DNA from: Achromobacter dolens
Lineage (GTDB): Bacteria; Pseudomonadota; Gammaproteobacteria; Burkholderiales; Burkholderiaceae_B
Assembly (NCBI RefSeq): GCF_902859745.1
Contig: NZ_CADIJW010000001.1
Location: 310,001-374,000 of the forward strand
Length of the DNA stretch: 64,000 nt
Direction: 5' to 3'
A program made the position numbers and the translations under genes. The notes beneath the pieces are model-generated. The model was given only the letters and a program-made list of their open reading frames with translations, was not told where the DNA came from and searched no databases. Below are positions 61,829-64,000 of this stretch, piece by piece. How positions within the stretch are numbered: position 1 is the stretch's first letter; each line of letters begins with the position of its first letter.

Positions 61829-62167
61829 GTTGCACCTGCCTGCTGCGTGACGCAGCAAAGTTGAGTATTCGTTGACGCTATTTTCGGTCTTTTCGGATCG
61901 GCAGGGGTAAGCGGGCGGCCCTCAATAGCGACAATCCGCAACGGGGGCGGGGCGACGAACGTTCCCCATGCTGCGTCGCGGCAGGCCGGCTTCACTCTGG
62001 TAAACCCCCGTCTGAAATCGACTGAAATAAGGTGGAATGCGGTGAAGCGGGGGCGGCGAGTTACAGGCAGTCACGATCCTGGGGCCTGATTTCCCCTGGC
62101 AGCAACACCGGTGCGCCAGCGCCAGTCGGTTGGCGGCCTGGAGCGGACTGGCAGGGCCGGCGGACGC
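61829..62167. other. 339-bp gap without a gene
   Basis: It holds a 17-bp palindrome near its left end (TGCTGCGT-G-ACGCAGCA at 61841-61857, just upstream of the leftward PVY gene). Otherwise I see no ORF with start signals, no clear terminator and no RNA gene. An operator role for the palindrome is inference. Confidence 0.5.
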
Positions 62168-62671
62168 CTAGGCCTCTTGCGGCTGCTGGCAGCGGAATTC
62201 GACCACCCACACCCAGGGGTTGGCGGCCCAGGCGTGCGCGCCATAGCGTTCGCACCAGGTCAAGGCAAAGGCCGTCTGCAGGGGAACGCCGGGCAACAGC
62301 GCCGACGATTGGTAGAGCGCCTGGGTGCCTTCGGCGCGCGCGTCGGCGTCCGACAATTTTTGCAGGCGCTGGATGCGCACGCCCACGATTACGGCGGTGG
62401 CGAAGGGCTTGCCGGATTCGTCTTCGAGCGTGATGCTCTCGCCCGACCGGCCATAGGGGCAGGTGACCCACGGCGAGGTTTTGCGCAATTCGGTCGCGCC
62501 TTCGCGGGTCGGGCCCATGGCCACCCATTTGCCGGAATCCGCCGCATCGGCATACCAGGCGGTCGTCAGCTTGGTGGGCTGCGGTTTGACGATGCGCCGG
62601 GTTTGCACCTTATAACCATCCAGGATGGCTTGCTTGAGCGGCTCGCTGAATTGGAGTGCTTGCCTTTTCAT
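62168..62671 (-). CDS. ASCH-domain-like protein
   Basis: The 167-residue product resembles ASCH (activating-signal-cointegrator homology) proteins, small RNA-binding-type PUA-fold domains often found on phages and islands. It starts MKRQALQFSEPLKQAILDGYK with the family-like basic stretch VQTRRIVKPQP, and has CPYGRSGESITLED and the C-terminal NPWVWVVEFRC. It is cytoplasmic, with no operon partner. I chose the ATG at 62671; the long frame upstream is shadow. Function unknown; a mobile-element origin is possible. Confidence 0.7.
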   Translation of the reverse strand: MKRQALQFSEPLKQAILDGYKVQTRRIVKPQPTKLTTAWYADAADSGKWVAMGPTREGATELRKTSPWVTCPYGRSGESITLEDESGKPFATAVIVGVRIQRLQKLSDADARAEGTQALYQSSALLPGVPLQTAFALTWCERYGAHAWAANPWVWVVEFRCQQPQEA

Positions 62672-62824
62672 ACCTGTTGTTCCCCTCACGTTCGACGCTT
62701 GCATACCAGCAGTGCTGTGGCCGCGTCGACACGTGCCAACATGGCGGGTTATCCGAAACCTCGCATGGAACAGTATGACGCGTGGCAATCGCCGTGTCAG
62801 GCAAACGGTTACTAGTGTGTCTTT

Positions 62825-62854
62825 TTGAATACGTTCCAAGGTTGTTTGTATACT
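62825..62854 (+). promoter_or_regulatory. Sigma-70-like promoter of the 66-residue gene, leaderless layout
   Basis: TTGAAT (62825-62830), an 18-nt spacer and TATACT (62849-62854) give a fair sigma-70 match, and the ATG begins 6 nt after the -10. The mRNA would begin at the start codon. There is no ribosome-binding site. Confidence 0.5.
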
Positions 62855-62860
62855 CGACGT

Positions 62861-63061
62861 ATGAATACTGACCTGCACGATCTCAAGCCCGGTTACTACT
62901 GGTACACCATGGCCAACGACCCGCTGGCCGTCATCCACATACACGACGACGGCGGCGCCACGTTGATGGGCACCGACTATCGCCTCGGCGCCGAAGGCGT
63001 GGCGGACATGATTCGCCAGGGCCAGCGCTTCTTCTGGATCGAACCGCCGCAGCAGGCCTGA
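62861..63061 (+). CDS. Hypothetical protein, 66 residues
   Basis: An unrecognised short gene. The product starts MNTDLHDLKPGYYWYTMANDP, continues with LAVIHIHDDGGATLMGTDYRLGAEG and ends RFFWIEPPQQA. No signal peptide or membrane helix is visible. It looks like a small beta protein. It follows a sigma-70-like promoter with the ATG 6 nt behind the -10. Its relation to the ASCH-like gene (divergent, 189 bp away) and the amidohydrolase 48 bp downstream is unknown. Confidence 0.55.
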   Translation: MNTDLHDLKPGYYWYTMANDPLAVIHIHDDGGATLMGTDYRLGAEGVADMIRQGQRFFWIEPPQQA

Positions 63062-63108
63062 TCCGGCGCGGCCGCCCGACGCGGGCAGGCGAGGCCGAGG
63101 ACCTATCC

Positions 63109-64000
63109 ATGACCGACATGTTGTTAAACGACGTTCGACTGCCCGATGGCGCGGCGGTCGACGTAGCGATATCCCGCGGCCGTATCGAACGCGTCGGACC
63201 GAATCTGCAGGCGCCGGCCCATGTGGCGCGGGAAGCGGGTGCCGGCCTGCTGCTGCTGCCCGGTCTGGTCGAGGGGCACACGCACCTGGACAAGACCACC
63301 TGGGAATCCCCCTGGTATGTGAATCAGGTGGGGCCGGCGTTGACCGACCGTATCGACAACGAGCGGGCCTGGCGCGCCGCCAGCGGCCATGACGCCGCCA
63401 GCCACTCGCGCGCGTTGGCGCTGGCCTTCCTGCGCGAAGGCACTACGCGCATCCGCAGCCACGTCGACGTCGATACCGATGCCGGACTGCGCCATCTGGA
63501 GGCGGTGCACGCCACCCGCGAGGCACTGGCCGGCCTGATCGAGATCCAGACCGTGGCGTTTCCGCAGTCAGGGTTGCTGGGGCGGCCAGGCACGGCCGCG
63601 CTGTTGGACTTGGCCCTGGCGCAAGGCGCGGATGTGCTGGGCGGGCTGGATCCCTGCGCCATCGACCGCGACCCGGCACAATCGCTCGACGTTCTGTTCG
63701 GCTTGGCCGACAAGCACGGCAAACCCCTCGACATTCACCTGCATGAGCCGGGCGACCTGGGCGCGTTTTCGCTCGACCTGATCCTGGACCGGGTGCAGGC
63801 GCTGGACATGCGCGGCCGCGTCGTCATCAGCCACGCCTTCTGCCTGGGCGGCGTGGACGCCAAGCGGCTGGACGGCCTGCTCAAGCGCCTGGCCGCGCTG
63901 GACGTGGCGCTGCTGACCACCGCGCCGCCGTCGCGGCCGGTGCCTGCGCTGCGCGCCTGTCGCGAGGCCGGCGTGACGCTGTTCGGCGGCAACGACGGCA
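63109..64000 (+). CDS. Amidohydrolase, cytosine-deaminase-like (cut by window edge)
   Basis: The first 297 or so codons are visible. The product starts MTDMLLNDVRLPDGAAVDVAI and has the metal-binding LPGLVEGHTHLDKTTWESPW (HxH, about residues 55-60), followed by HVDVDTDAGL and the DIHLHEPGDLG and VISHAFCLGG metal or catalytic segments. It belongs to the cytosine-deaminase-like group that hydrolyses amino groups of pyrimidine or creatinine-like rings. The ATG at 63109 has GAGGCCGAGG upstream. The C-terminal part lies beyond the window. Confidence 0.85.
   Translation, partial: MTDMLLNDVRLPDGAAVDVAISRGRIERVGPNLQAPAHVAREAGAGLLLLPGLVEGHTHLDKTTWESPWYVNQVGPALTDRIDNERAWRAASGHDAASHSRALALAFLREGTTRIRSHVDVDTDAGLRHLEAVHATREALAGLIEIQTVAFPQSGLLGRPGTAALLDLALAQGADVLGGLDPCAIDRDPAQSLDVLFGLADKHGKPLDIHLHEPGDLGAFSLDLILDRVQALDMRGRVVISHAFCLGGVDAKRLDGLLKRLAALDVALLTTAPPSRPVPALRACREAGVTLFGGNDG

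Overview
The window is GC-rich, tightly packed chromosomal DNA from a betaproteobacterium of the Burkholderiales. Gene order and protein sequences point to the Alcaligenaceae (Achromobacter/Bordetella type); that assignment is from memory of the families, not from a search. No rRNA, tRNA, CRISPR array, prophage or insertion sequence was found. The window cuts recN at its left edge and an amidohydrolase gene at its right edge.

Layout. 0-8.3 kb is a housekeeping and heat-shock block: recN and nadK leftward, then hrcA, hemH, a small repeat protein, grpE, a thioredoxin-like gene, dnaK and dnaJ rightward. Two sigma-32-like promoters precede grpE and dnaK. 8.3-12.6 kb is a leftward FecI/FecR/TonB-receptor iron-uptake unit with a Fur-box candidate in front. 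12.6-16.3 kb holds a small secreted repeat protein and an M16 protease. 16.3-26 kb mixes two GNAT acetyltransferases, a MoxR/VWA pair, two small cytochromes c, DUF1841, icd, and a glycosyltransferase with an O-antigen-ligase-like protein. 26-30 kb holds a chemoreceptor, a DHDPS-family aldolase with a small partner, and a TorF-type porin. The last two transcription units share a 19-bp upstream element.

30-38.4 kb is a complete leftward kdpFABCDE potassium operon, preceded by an extra 32-codon membrane-peptide ORF that overlaps kdpF. 38.4-39 kb is a structured non-coding stretch with an NtrC-like dyad and three hairpins, in front of a two-gene sodium:solute symporter (DUF4212 plus VC_2705-type). 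41.4-46.4 kb holds an SMR efflux protein, an Smr-domain protein and trxB (leftward), and ftsK-lolA (rightward). 46.45-46.99 kb is a 540-bp gene-free stretch dominated by a 26-bp perfect inverted repeat and internal hairpins. 47-56.8 kb is a leftward cluster that reads as D-amino-acid/peptide scavenging: RidA, N-acyl-D-amino-acid deacylase, RpiR regulator, a five-gene dipeptide-type ABC transporter and a D-threonine/D-serine-type PLP lyase. 57-60.7 kb is nit1-like amidase, rarA and serS. 60.7-64 kb holds several small orphan genes and the start of a cytosine-deaminase-like amidohydrolase.

The less explained items are the two structured non-coding regions, the kdpF-overlapping peptide, the shared element near 29 kb, an EF-hand-like loop in the symporter, and four genes whose -10-like hexamers sit 6-7 nt from the start codon, as expected for leaderless mRNAs.
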